Shown here piece by piece: positions 24,981 through 36,774 of a stretch of DNA of 64,000 nt. The notes under the pieces are model-generated. The model was not told where the DNA came from. It ran no database searches and saw only the letters and a list, made by a program, of their open reading frames with translations. The stretch comes from Steromphala cineraria (Eukaryota > Mollusca > Gastropoda > Trochida > Trochidae). Made by a program: the position numbers and the translations under genes. How positions within the stretch are numbered: position 1 is the first letter of the stretch; each line of letters starts with the position of its first letter. Location of the stretch: assembly GCA_916613615.1 (NCBI GenBank), contig OU744728.1:62001-126000 (forward strand), read 5' to 3'.

Positions 24981-25734
24981 ATTGCTTAAGAATTATCTTA
25001 TTCTACTCTCATAGTAATACCGTATTTATGCTAATAATTCATTACAGTTAAGGTTAAGTACGTATTTAGTTTAGTTACATACTAATATCATCATAAGCAA
25101 ATGTGTGTGTATGTGTGAATGATGTGGGTAAGTGTGAATGGATATGGTTGTATGTAGCTTTTACCGTATTTACTCTTTTAAACCATTGTTTTAAATAGTA
25201 TCATCTGCATAGTCATTTTATTATTTCTGCAGATGATGTAGACAACGACCATACCCTATGGCTGTGTATGCGGTCGAGTACAGGTCATACCAACCTGGTA
25301 TGTAACATGTTATCATCGGCGTTGTCATGTTGTCTAAATGTATTTACATAATGTCTATATCATAGAATACTACATGTGTTATGTAATTATCATTACCATT
25401 TATCTCGTGTAATAGAGTTCATACATATGTATTACCCATATGTATTATTTACCGATGTGTATAATGTAAATGTGTATATATCATTATACTGTTGTCATAG
25501 TAATATGTTGGCAACTATAAATTATCCTCTATGTATGTGTATGCCTATCTATGTGTAACAATAAACATATGCTCATTAATTATCATGCCAATGACAGGAT
25601 TAATTCATATGTATATACTTATTGCATATTCATTACATGTGCAAGTACTGTTTAACTAATTTATCATAACATGTGATGTGATATATCTCACCTTTTGACT
25701 GTAAACTTATATTGTTATTTTACTGTGTTTCAGA

Positions 25735-25850
25735 CTCTCTCTCTCTCTCTCTTAATTATGCATACATTGGAATAAAGTCCATGTACAACTCACACCCCAG
25801 CGGCTTTGTGGTTCCTTCACTACGCTACCCAGTCTAACGCTGCTACACAA
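25735..25850 (+). other. CT repeat and polyadenylation-like sequence
   Basis: A CT run at 25735-25752 is followed by AATAAAGTCC near 25770. This could be the transcript end of an unidentified element or gene on the plus strand. No coding region is linked to it. Confidence 0.3.
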
Positions 25851-26238
25851 ACAAGATGACAATGGAGAACAACGCTCCATGTATTTTGTAAGAAAATTTT
25901 TGCTTGAAATGTTTGACATATACTTAGACTACTATTGGTACGGACAGTGCCTAGCATATAAAATTGGCAGCGGAATCAGAGCCTCTAGACACTGAAGGTA
26001 TACTTTCTCGATCTGTAATGTCCACCACCCTTTAAGATACACCACAGTGAAACAAGCAGCCCCTTAAGTGCTTTGTGATTATATGTCAAATGTCATCAAT
26101 TCAAAACCAGGTACCCAATTATACTGGTGCTTAAACAAATCATAAATATTGTATCTTGCTATGGTTACACCACGTTTCCCAACTTGTGTCTCAGTGTGGT
26201 AGGGAATCCGCCTTCAAAATAGCAATTGCTTTTTTTAC

Positions 26239-26337
26239 CTAGGACAATGGTCGACGTGTCCCCATGTTTCACCCTACACAGCACCAGGTCAGCAGCAGAT
26301 CTGGCTATTATACCGTCTGTCCAGGGTAGACTGTTAT
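26239..26337 (-). CDS. Candidate internal exon of unknown gene (possibly SPRY-like gene)
   Basis: A 99-nt minus-strand stretch has an acceptor TTTTGCAG before 26337 and a donor CTAG|GTAAAA after 26239. It reads AT, then 32 codons, then G, so it is phase-symmetric. The peptide contains LPWTDGIIARSAADLVLCRV and is compact and protein-like, in contrast to the flanking DNA, but no family is recognised. Its end phase fits both the candidate exon at 20480 and the SPRY-like exon at 12907. A MITE lies only 39 bp upstream in the intron. Moderately likely a real exon. Confidence 0.4.
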
Positions 26338-26376
26338 CTGCAAAATTGAGAAATTGAGAAATATTGTTGTGTTTAT

Positions 26377-26657
26377 AGGGGCAGTAAGGTGTTGGAAAAT
26401 AAAAACAAATGGTTTTAATTAAAAGACAGTAATAAGCAGTAATAAAACAAATATAAAATGAAAGTTAAACCATGCTATCCATTATTCCTACATAAAATGA
26501 ATTGAAGATTTCACTTTAATTTGTTCTCAACTATGGATGCTTGGTTTGTGTAGTGAGATTTTGACACAACAATGATCGATTTAGCATTAATGTACAATTA
26601 TCAGTGAAAAGGTTAACATATAATTTTTTTTTTAAAAACGTGCTACTGCCCCTTTAA
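26377..26657. mobile_element. Second, diverged copy of the TTAA MITE
   Basis: Starts AGGGGCAGTAAGGTGTT and ends AACGTGCTACTGCCCCT followed by TTAA (26654-26657). The interior shares several blocks with the copy at 13497-13852, for example TTAAACCATGC compared with TTTAGCCATGC. The left TTAA has decayed to TTAT, and the element is shorter (277 bp). Confidence 0.85.
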
Positions 26658-26927
26658 GAATTTTAGAATTTGTGAGTATCAGGTATGTATCATATATTTA
26701 TCATTTTCAATATCCATCCACTTGCATTTACTATAAATTCATACATTCCCATGCACTCATTCAGTACATATTTTACCTTCTACATCTAGCTTGTACTAAA
26801 CTCAATTACAGCCAAAGCAGTCAATTTAACCAGCTTACACATTACCTTTCAATGAATGTCCCTAGCCAGCTTACTCTTACATAACGCAATTAACTACAAG
26901 CCTTGAAACACCTTAAGATAGCCTAAT

Positions 26928-28400
26928 TAAGGATTCAGCCTTTCAGGCTGAATCCTTATTGTTATTGGCGTGTTTTATTATTTTATTCCACCGATTTTGT
27001 CCCATCTATACAGCAAAAACGGCTGAAGCTATTACAGCGAAACTTTGCAAGTTGATAGCCCTTACTAAGACTTAGATCATGACGTTTCGTTATTTCAAAT
27101 CGGAGGTCGCATTAAAGGTACTGTTCAATTCCAAAATCGAAAAATTAACATGGGCTTTTTTTTCAAAATGCAGTTAGAGACTTAATTTTTTTTAAAAAGA
27201 TGCGCAATAAAATTCTTCACAAAAAAGGTAATCAGGACGAAATCGTAGGTCACGTGGTTTGGCCGCCATATTGGATTTTTCAACTTTTCAGAATTTCCGG
27301 ACCCCATGCACCTTTGAGAATCTTCTTCTCTGAAAATACTTGCACCAGAGAGCTGAAATTTACACTCAATGTAGCTGAAGCATTGTAGTTCTGAATTTGC
27401 ATTCGAAAAATTCCTAACGTTAATACTTTTTTGGCTGTGACCTCTCAAAGATGACCGAAATCTAAAAATCGCAAACTTCAAGGGCAGATAACTTAAAACC
27501 CAGACCATAGAAGTTTATGATTTTTGCATGAGAGTTAGACACTACCAAGGTCTTTCAAATAACAGAATAAACTCGCTCGCGAACAGTCGTTTCCGGTCGG
27601 TAGGAAGCATTTCCCTAACATGGGGTCAAACTGCAAAAATGCACTTAAGATAAATAAAACGTGTACCAAGAGAAGCGCAATGAAATTCTATACAGAAAAG
27701 TCAATCACAGCAAACCTGTAAATACAGAACGTTTTGGGGAAATCATTGTTTGTAAGTTTTGCATTGTCTGCAGAGTATTCTCTGTGCAGAGCGTTAACTT
27801 CAGGGGGCAGGCGAGAATGTAATGAGGCTATAAATAGACACTATGCAAGCAGTCATTCACTGGCCTTGCAGACAGGAAATGCAGGTTACTTGCTTCATAT
27901 ACTCACAGCAGTCATTCACTGGCACTACAGACAGGTAATATAGGTTAAATGTTTCCAATAGTGACAATTCAAGGTGCATTTTATAACAGTCAGTCGCTGA
28001 CAAAAATACAGTGAAATACAAAGAAGCGCTGTAAAATCTCTTCTAAAGGCCCATTCAGTTAGAGATTTGCTTGATTGATGATTTTCTAAAAAGGCTCTTT
28101 GAACTTTATGCATTAACAAAAAGTCATGATACTTTCAGGACGGACACCTGACATGTTTATTTTTGTGCTGAACACTCTGTAAATATGTCTGAACAGCTGT
28201 TCGTGAATCACTGTAAAAGGCCCATTCAGTTAGAGATTTATTTGATTGATGACTTTCTAAAAACGCTCTAGGAACTTTATCCATTGGCAGAAAGTCATGA
28301 AACTTTCAGGAATGACTCCTGACATGTTTATCTTTGTACTAAGCATGCTGTTGATGCGCTGAATCCTGTTGTCGCCGCTTTGCGGCTATATTTTCTAGGT
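26928..28400 (+). mobile_element. Pearl-like element with GGATTCAGCC hairpin end
   Basis: A near-perfect hairpin with 14-bp arms (26928-26941 and 26945-26958, core AGGATTCAGCC) marks one end. The other end has CTGAATCC then GTTGTCGCCGC-TTT-GCGGC at 28362-28388. Between them are diverged repeat units, including a ~180-bp pair at about 28030 and 28210 (shared AAGGCCCATTCAGTTAGAGA). Segment 27240-27605 has a diverged relative at 46016-46345. No transposase is present, so it is non-autonomous. Confidence 0.65.
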
Positions 28401-28523
28401 TATAATTGAGTCTAAGTTACAATACATATGATCACATAGTGACTTTGAAAGTGTTTTCCCATGTCGGGACTTTAGCAATGTCGGCTCCTTTCCTATTGGA
28501 TTATTCTAGCCATGTCGGCTGTT

Positions 28524-30040
28524 GGATTTTACTGTGCATATTATTCTCTGGACTGTAATTCATGGACTGTGAATTTTACTGTGCATATTATTCTCTGGAC
28601 TGTAATTCATGGACTGTGAATTTTACTGTGCATATTATTCTCTGGACTGTAATTCATGGACTGTGAATTTTACTGTGCATGTTATTCTCTGGACTGTAAT
28701 TCATGGACTGTGAATTTTACTGTGCATATCATTCTCGGGACTGTAATTCATGGACTGTGAATTTTACTGTGCATGTTATTCTCTGGACTGTAATTCATGG
28801 ACTGTGAATTTTACTGTGCATATTATTCTCGGGACTGTAATTCATGGACTGTGAATTTTACTGTGCATATTATTCTCTGGACTGTAATTCATGGACTGTG
28901 AATTTTACTGTGCATGTTATTCTCTGGACTGTAATTCATGGACTGTGAATTTTACTGTGCATATTATTCTCTGGACTGTAATTCATGGACTGTGAATTTT
29001 ACTGTGCATATTATTCTCGGGACTGTAATTCATGGATTGTGAATTTTACTGTGCATATTATTCTCGGGACTGTAATTCATGGACTGTGAATTTTACTGTG
29101 CATATTATTCTCGGGACTGTAATTCATGGACTGTGAATTTTACTGTGCATATTATTCTCGGGACTGTAATTCATGGACTGTGAATTTTACTGTGCATATT
29201 ATTCTCTGGACTGTAATTCATGGACTGTGAATTTTACTGTGCATATTATTGCATATTATTCTCGGGACTGTAATTCATGGACTGTGAATTTTACTGTGCA
29301 TATCATTCTCGGGACTGTAATTCATGGACTGTGAATTTTACTGTGCATATTATTCTCTGGACTGTAATTCATGGACTGTGAATTTTACTGTGCATATTAT
29401 TCTCGGGACTGTAATTCATGGACTGTGAATTGTACTGTGCATATTATTCTCGGGACTGTAATTCATGGACTGTGAATTTTACTGTGCATATTATTCTCGG
29501 GACTGTAATTCATGGACTGTGAATTTTACTGTGCATATTATTCTCGGGACTGTAATTCATGGACTGTGAATTTTAGTGTGCATATTATTCTCGGGACTGT
29601 AATTCATGGACTGTGAATTTTACTGTGCATATTATTCTCGGGACTGTAATTCATGGACTGTGAATTTTACTGTGCATATTATTCTCGGGACTGTAATTCA
29701 TGGACTGTGAATTTTACTGTGCATATTATTCTCGGGACTGTAATTCATGGACTGTGAATTTTACTGGGCATATTATTCTCGGGACTGTAATTCATGGACT
29801 GTGAATTTTACTGTGCATATTATTCTCGGGACTGTAATTCATGGACTGTGAATTTTACTGTGCATATTATTCTCGGGACTGTAATTCATGGACTGTGAAT
29901 TTTACTGGGCATATTATTCTCGGGACTGTAATTCATGGACTGTGAATTTTACTGTGCATATTATTCTCGGGACTGTAATTCATGGACTGTGAATTTTACT
30001 GTGCATATTATTCTCGGGACTGTAATTCATGGACTGTGAA
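28524..30040 (+). repeat. 47-bp minisatellite, ~32 copies
   Basis: The unit starts GGACTGTAATTCATGGACTG and ends with GCATATTATTCTCT or CTCG. Copies differ by one or two bases: the left half is mostly CTCTGGAC, the right half mostly CTCGGGAC, which suggests local homogenisation. One unit carries a 10-bp internal duplication at 29241-29260. Copies abut directly with no spacer, so this is not a CRISPR array. Confidence 0.97.
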
Positions 30041-30484
30041 AAAGTAAGCTTTATTGATATTTGCTACTGTGCTGTGATATTTTGTTAGACTGCCAAACCA
30101 TTTGTATTTATATTCCATGTTTTATTTGTAATTAAATCTGTATATACTTTACTTCTTGTGTCTTACCCGTTCTTTGTAATGGTTGGTTCGCCACTCGTAA
30201 CAATATAAACTTTCAAACGTTATTGATTGATTTGACACTTTATAATCAAAATTGTTGGAAATATTTGGATAATTGTAAAATATAAATGAATACCACTTTT
30301 TGTTTGTAAATTATTCCTATTCTAAAACAGAATTTTGAACTTTGCAATTACTGAGAATTGCTTACAATTTGAGGTAAGAATAGTAAAAATGTTTTACAAA
30401 ATGTTACTTCATACTTTTCGACTATTTATATACTGACACTAATGGTTTTAGGTTTTTGGGGGGAAAATGGTCTAATCATACGTT

Positions 30485-31603
30485 TCACAAGGGATTATTA
30501 CTTTGATCATTGAGGTAGTCAAGGGGTGTGTTTCCGAGGTTGTTTTGTTTCTTCATGTTTGATTCAGAGAGCTGCTTCAGCTGTTGCATTTCTTCATCAC
30601 TGATTCCTCGCCTCCTACACAGGAAGTGGAGTGGAGTGTTTCCGTACATGTCGGCCTTGTCTCCCTCTTTGATCAATGTTAAAACATCCTTCACCTGAAG
30701 TGATCCATTGCAAAGTACATGGAGCGGTGTTACTCCATTCTCATCTTGCTTGTTGATGTCTCCCCTTGCTGTGTCAACAATTCGTAGGACTACATCAAAT
30801 TGAACAGTTTCATTTCTACTCAGGTAATGGAGTGGTGAAGTGCCATGTTCGTCACCTGTATTGAAGTCTCCTTTCCCTTCATTGATCACGAGATCTACAG
30901 TGTCCAATTGAAGGCCTGAGAATGCACAGAGATAGTGCAGTTGGGTTGTTTTGTGTTCATATTTGTTTAGATCACATTTAGCGTCAGTGATGATCCACTT
31001 AATCTCTTCACAAGATAATGTCTGACATTTAAAAAGACAGAGAAGAGGTGTCTGTCCAAATTGATCCGGTTCATTAAAGTCTCCTCTTCCACCAATGATG
31101 ATCACTCGTACAGTTTCCATGTGGACACTATGTTGATCATCTGTGTTAGTTTTGAGCTGACAGATATAGTGAAGAGGTGTCTGTCCATACTGGTCGTGGA
31201 TATTGACGTCTCCTCTTCCTTCAGTGATGATCACTCGTATAGTTTCCATGTGACGGTGATGTCGCTGATCATCACCAGGAGCAGAAGCAGCAGCAGGACT
31301 ATTCTGCAGGAGTGTCCTCCCTCTCTTATCATCATCATCATCCTCATCATCATCATCATCATCAAACTGCAGGAGTGTCCTCCATCTCTCATCATCATCA
31401 TCATCATCATCACCACCAGAAGCAGAAAAAGCAGGACTAGTCTCGAGCTGACAGAGATACTGCAGGGTTGTCCTCCCTCTCTCATCCCGTATCTCCACAT
31501 CAGCCCTAGCCTCCCTCACCAGAGTCTGCACAGCAACCATGTTGCCACTATTCAGAGCTGTCCACAGCATGGTTTGTCCATCCTCTCCTGGTCGGTTGAT
31601 GAA
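30485..31603 (-). CDS. Exon 5 of the NTPase-ankyrin gene: ankyrin repeats with aspartate runs
   Basis: The exon encodes residues 491-862 and the stop. Ankyrin signatures recur, e.g. YGQTPLHYICQL, FGQTPLLCLF, HGTSPLHYLS, NGVTPLHVLC and YGNTPLHFLC. Between the first and the next complete repeat are two aspartate runs coded by GAT repeats (ATC on the plus strand at 31328-31364 and 31391-31412). Each sits before a truncated motif, ERWRTLLQ or KRGRTLLQ, that matches DERGRTTLQ of repeat 1. The first ATG in the exon is not the start: the frame is open upstream to the acceptor at 31603 (GTTCACAACAG), adding 11 residues. Confidence 0.85.
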   Translation of the reverse strand, partial: FINRPGEDGQTMLWTALNSGNMVAVQTLVREARADVEIRDERGRTTLQYLCQLETSPAFSASGGDDDDDDDERWRTLLQFDDDDDDEDDDDDKRGRTLLQNSPAAASAPGDDQRHHRHMETIRVIITEGRGDVNIHDQYGQTPLHYICQLKTNTDDQHSVHMETVRVIIIGGRGDFNEPDQFGQTPLLCLFKCQTLSCEEIKWIITDAKCDLNKYEHKTTQLHYLCAFSGLQLDTVDLVINEGKGDFNTGDEHGTSPLHYLSRNETVQFDVVLRIVDTARGDINKQDENGVTPLHVLCNGSLQVKDVLTLIKEGDKADMYGNTPLHFLCRRRGISDEEMQQLKQLSESNMKKQNNLGNTPLDYLNDQSNNPL

Positions 31604-34600
31604 CTGTTGTGAACAGAAATTTGATTATCCTGAAGAAATAGGCAAAATCTCATTTGTTGATAATTATCTAATAAATCAACACCTTGCCAATGTCAAATTC
31701 AATGTTCACATGTGTGACAAATTTGTCAATTTACCATATATTATCATCTTTATTATGGAAAATATAACTTCAGATTTCATTGAATAATTAAGTTCAATTG
31801 AAATATAATACAGTTTTCATTTGAAAGAGGTATATTTGCCAAACATTCCACATATTCATTTTGCCTACGTCATTAAAGAATTATAATTTAATTTAGATAT
31901 CAGCATTGATAAGAAAGTGAAGAATAATGCAGCTGTTTTACTTTTTACCTTCTGTTCCTTACTGTTTACACAAGAGAAGACAAGAGCTTCACAGAACTCT
32001 CTACTCTGACAAAGTCTGTGCTTGAACACAGAGTAGTCTCCCTTGAGTAGCTCTTCTCGGAACCTCTCAGCTAAAACCTTCATTACAGCAGGAATTGGCT
32101 TCACGATGATGTAACACGGAGCTCTGGTGCTGTCTTCTTCTTCAGATGTTGAGATGATCATCTTCTGTCGTATAACAGAAAGAGTTGCATATTGAACACA
32201 GTATAGAGGGTCAATGTCATTGATGACATTCAGTACACTCTCATACACTGATGGATGAGCAAACTGACAGATTCCATTCCTCCATACAGTGATATAGCTG
32301 CCTTCTTGCTCCTTTTCTACTCTAAGTAGAGCTTGTCTTTCAACTACATCTTCAATGTTATGAACATTCAGTTTCCCATCATTTTTTATCATTAGCTGGA
32401 AGAGATTTCTGCAGGTTTCATTGTAAAGAACTTTGGTGGTCATGTCCAGAAACTTTAAAGGGGATTCAAAAAATTCCTCGATGGGGACATCATATCCATT
32501 AGATTTAAGCTTTGAAAACATTTTGCAACAATAGGGGAAGCCATGTGCGACTTCCCTATTGCAAACTCTTGCTATTATTTCCGGATCAACAGTCACGTTC
32601 TCATGTCCAAGATGATATTCCAGGATCTTCAGTCTTTCGACAGTTAATTTTCTTTTACTCAGGTCAATAACACACTTCCTGTTGAAAATTGAATCTGTAA
32701 GACGTCCAAGATAAACCTTAGATTCATTTACAACATTTTTCCGACTGATGAAGATTACTTTGATTTTTTGATTTTGTCCTTCAATAACTTTTAAGATTTT
32801 CTGTATGACATCAAACCAGTTCTTTATCAACTGATGATCAGCAAGAAAGGCACCAAATCTATCATCAAACATAATGACCTTATCGTCTTTAATCGTCGCT
32901 ATCTGATCATACTCCTCAGGTTTGTAGACAGTGAAGATACGGACATCCTTCTGCAACTCTTTAAGCACGAGATATCCGAGTGTCGTCTTGCCATCCCCAG
33001 CATTCCCTGTTATTGTGACCCATCGCTGAACTTTCATCTTGTTAAGGACATCGTCCACAGCAGACACTCGAACCATCCCTGACGTCATGCACTCCGTTTC
33101 CTCCTTCGTTCTCTCTATAAAGTATATATTTGAAAAGTATCTATATTTGATAACAGTCAAACATCGATTAAAGAAACAAGCAACACATGAATGATGAATA
33201 AGAACTGTTTAGATTTAACACGTAACAATAAATATAAATACGGTTTTAATAGTGTTCATAATGCAGTTATAACGGTGTAATAGATATTTCCAACAACCAT
33301 CTGAAATATCAACATCCTGAAATACCAGTGTATGTTTGTTAGCATGTGATCTCATCATCACATGTCTTGATGATCTTGAATGAAGCCAAAACATTTGTGA
33401 TTAAGTATTTGGTAAGTGGCTTGAATGAATTAAAGTTAAATAATTTGTACTAGTTTGGTAATGGTCAAGAGGCGATCACAAGAATGTTTGTGTTCAGCTC
33501 TTTGAAAAAAGTAACTTTTAAAAGACTTACCCAACAGATCATATAGGTGGTCAGGTATCGTCACTGCAAAATAACAATAACAGCTATCAACAATGAACAA
33601 GGTTGTTTATTACTTTTTAACAATACTTTATTTTCAAATTACAAAACTGCTTTATCATCTAAGTTTTAACGAGACCTTTGTAGGATATATGGTTAATGAT
33701 TAGGAAGAAGATTTGATAAATCTCTTATATATTCAGCATCATGATTAGTTACACATAATTACACATAACCGACTTGGTGTTCAATGGTCAACAACACTAC
33801 AGTAAAACTTGTTCTTCTTAATATGCCCCGCAACGAAGGTTTATTAACGTCATCAATAAAAATTGGTATAAACAAGCAGCTTACATGGTCGCGCTATATC
33901 CCCGCCAGTTTGGGCTCGAGTTTGTATTTAACAAGGTCCTTACTTTTCACCCAAAATGTCAAATGTGATGATGAGTTAAGAAGTTGTGAGCCGGAAAGGA
34001 CTTGTAATGGTTTTCTAACAGAGTCTTAATTTTTTGCCCAAAAAGTCAAAATTTTACAAAAGTATCTTCAAATTTGTTCTTCATGACACACCTTTATATA
34101 AGTATGTATCTCAGTATCAAATTTGATCAAAATGTGATGATTACTTAAAAAGTTGTGAGCCGGACAGGGTAAATTTACAATTTTTTCTCCAAAATTCTAA
34201 TATTTTATGACGATTAACTCAAAATTGTTACTCATGTCACTTTTAATTGTATCTTCATTTCCACTACGAATTTGAATTTATTAGTTACAGAGTCATGAGC
34301 CGGACACAAAGCGTAATGGACGGACGGATGGTACCCATTTTAATACCACCACCCCAGCTGAATTCATTCGTTCCGCGTTGCGGCGGGGGACAAAATGAAA
34401 TATAAAAACATGGACTTTTTCACATATGAAAACGATGTATGAGTGCAAAGAGTGTCTTAAGATTTTAACTTTATTATCCGAGATTTGAACCCCTGTGTAT
34501 GGAAGTAACCAGTCGTGTACTGCGTGAGAGAATTCACGATTCATAAAGATCTAGTTGGAGTTACAGACAGAATTGATACACAGCCTCTTTTGGTTACCCG

Positions 34601-36185
34601 ATAGTGTTCTAAGTGTTAACATGTTGTGAAGGGAAATTCTTGTGTCTTTATCAGTAAAGAAAACTTCTTTCTGGTGATTTGCGTTTTATACCTGAGTGTC
34701 ATGAAACCATTTCCGTGTCACAAGAACTTCTGTCACAGGTCACTATGAAAAGTGAAAGTTTTCTCTTAGCTTTCATGGGTGATCTTTATATGATTTGCTC
34801 AGCTGACCCTTTATCTATCAAGAACTTACCAATCAGCGTGTTCGATGTGTTGCCCATCCCCCCATGGACGACTCCAGCCATGTAGGAAGTGCCTACAGCT
34901 CCTCCAGTTACACCCGTCAGGTTTAAAGAAGGAGCTGCTGAGGTTCTGAGGGTGAAAACACACTAAGACCTCAGTCGCTAGTTGGTTGGTTAACGTATGA
35001 TAAGTTACTAATATACTTGTGATCATAAATGTTGTCAGTCAAAACATAACACAGTACAGTATTCCGAGAAGATACAGTATACAGAGAGATGGTATGGTGA
35101 GTGAGTAATTGAAAGTGTTGCTTGGAAAATATTTTAACCATTAACATCGAGTATAACTTAGCAATGTTTGTTACTAAACTGTCGCGAGTAGCATCTCTAT
35201 CTCATTTGTTGGCTCAAGTCTGTTGCACCATAATGAGTAAAGAGAAATAATGATATAATGAATTTTCGAAATATCATATCACAATTGCAATCTTAACATT
35301 TGAGTAATTTAAGTGACACAGAGAATCTTTCTTAAAATTTTATTTGGTTTTGATAAACTTCAAAACATCTAATATGCAGATTGAAGTTCATATCTCATCA
35401 CTGGACTTGCAAATATATCCATTTATGCATAATATCTCTAAAATGCTTTATTTTTTGGAAAAATCAAGAAAACATCTCAAATATGTTTAATATTCGAAAT
35501 TATGCATCCAATTAATCCACCTATTAGTTACAATACCTAATAAACACTATCGAATCAAACATATCTTCCTGTCAGCTTATGACAAGGTTTCAAATTTACG
35601 TTTGGCGAATTTGCGTGCCACTCGAGCCACATTGTCCTGTTTTCGATCAAAATCCCAACTTTGAATGGCCCTACTTTCGCTCTAATGTACTGATTGCCCT
35701 TTAACTTGTTATTTTCAGTAACAGTTAGTGGTTCCCGATGTGATAACATCGATATCAAAATTTGACATATGTGATCCCATCAACATAGTCTGTGTCTCTT
35801 TAAGTTACAGCAATGAATGGTCTTGAAATACGATAGCAAGAATTGTCTACTTTTCTAAATGAATCAACGTCATACTGAAGTTGAAACAACCGTTGAAACA
35901 TGAAAGCAAATATCCCTGATCGGTACGCGATACCCCATGACATCTACTTTCAAACTTGACAAACGTGGATGTCTATCATTAGTTAAAACACGTTCAAACG
36001 ATCTCATTAATCAGTTTATACCATACATACCCCTCGGGTTCATTGTTTCCTAATCTACTTATAACGGATGTGATATCAGCAGTGTACCTCTGGATCCTTT
36101 CTTCTGTGTTTACAGCTTGTATTTGACTGTCGTCTGCACATGGCCGTTTGTTGTCTACCGCTTCTGTAGAATCACGAGAAGACAT
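30485..36185 (-). CDS. Five-exon gene: STAND-type NTPase with ankyrin repeats, 862 aa
   Basis: Five minus-strand exons join in phase: 36185-36031, 34945-34830, 33563-33531, 33114-31949 and 31603-30485. They total 2,589 nt, exactly 863 codons including the stop. Donors are GTATGT, GTAAGT, GTAAGT and GTAAAA; every acceptor ends AG after a T-rich or AT-rich tract. The product has a short N-terminus (1-51), a glycine/threonine-rich linker (52-91) with a mildly hydrophobic stretch, a P-loop NTPase (about 103-490) and about eight ankyrin repeats (about 491-850). This order fits proteins carrying the nSTAND3-type NTPase, which in animals act as ligand-gated switches and are expanded in bivalves, probably in immunity. 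The ATG context is ACAATGT. The function is an inference; the gene structure is well supported. Confidence 0.85.
31949..33114 (-). CDS. Exon 4 of the NTPase-ankyrin gene: nSTAND-like P-loop domain
   Basis: This exon encodes residues 103-490. The Walker A motif GNAGDGKTT is at about 138-146 and a Walker B-like strand KVIMFDD at 180-186. A sensor-like arginine follows in VIFISRKN, and then winged-helix-like and helical segments. The N-terminal ERTKEETECMT block before the P-loop resembles the lead-in of nSTAND3 proteins. The domain is intact, with both key motifs present, so the protein should bind nucleotide. The reading frame continues past the donor at 31949 into the intron for 28 codons before a stop, so the open frame overstates the exon's 3' end. 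Confidence 0.85.
33825..34394. mobile_element. Pearl-like element inside intron 2 of the NTPase-ankyrin gene
   Basis: It begins TGCCCCGCAACGAA and ends TTCGTT-CCGCGTTGCGGCGGGGGA, giving inverted CGTTGCGG arms and a terminal hairpin. Inside are about three ~150-bp units each carrying GTTGTGAGCCGGA or a variant, and the last is followed by a short ACGGACGGATGG microsatellite. It is non-coding. It belongs to the same broad CCCCGC/GCGGGG group as the copies at 47586 and 53539. Confidence 0.7.
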
Positions 36186-36236
36186 TGTCCCTGGTGTCTC
36201 TCCCCCTTCTTCCCCTCCCTCAATCTCACAGAGGTT

Positions 36237-36275
36237 CTAGGTATACAAGGCTTCTGTAGACTTAGAAGAGAACAT
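36237..36275 (-). promoter_or_regulatory. 12-codon upstream ORF, duplicate of the gene's start
   Basis: An ATG at 36275, in frame with the main ATG 90 nt downstream, opens a frame MFSSKSTEALYT that ends at TAG (36237). Its sequence and its GGGACAATGT context copy the main start (MSSRDSTEAV). A third, ATG-less copy of the same segment lies near 36290-36320. If transcribed in the leader, it could lower translation of the main frame. Confidence 0.5.
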
Positions 36276-36774
36276 TGTCCCAGTTTTCGCCTCGTATAGA
36301 AACATCAGAAGACCTTGCCCCAGTGTATCATACTTCTATCTGTCCTTGTCTCTTCATCCCGCTCCCTCCCTCCAGCTCCAGTGTGGTCCTCCCTCAGGGA
36401 CTCATCATTTGTTAGACGAACTCTGATACAGAATTAACAAGTTCTCAGACAAATAAAATCTGGTATGATTAAAGTTAACGATATATTTCACGAAAGATGA
36501 AAACAGAAACTCGTTCTTTCTTTGAACGATGCATATAGTTGATCAGATACCTTTTCGGTAAGATTAAACACAACATTAATCGAGTATTGTATTCCGCAGT
36601 CCGCACAGTTGACAAAAGGGCAGTTTTTATCAGTCAGTGATATCAAGCATACCGCAAAAGTTAAACCGGAAACACACATACGTTCAACATCCAGTAAGCT
36701 GGGTATCTTTACATTTGCATAACGTAACTGTTGAAAGCTCCTCCTTCTTTACTTTCAGCCTAAGGTTATTACTC

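Noticed and set aside
28524..30040. CRISPR-like regular repeats
   Set aside because: Repeats abut with no unique spacers, and the DNA is eukaryotic.
31061..31612. 183-codon plus-strand frame rich in isoleucine
   Set aside because: Antisense shadow of the ankyrin exon and its ATC runs.
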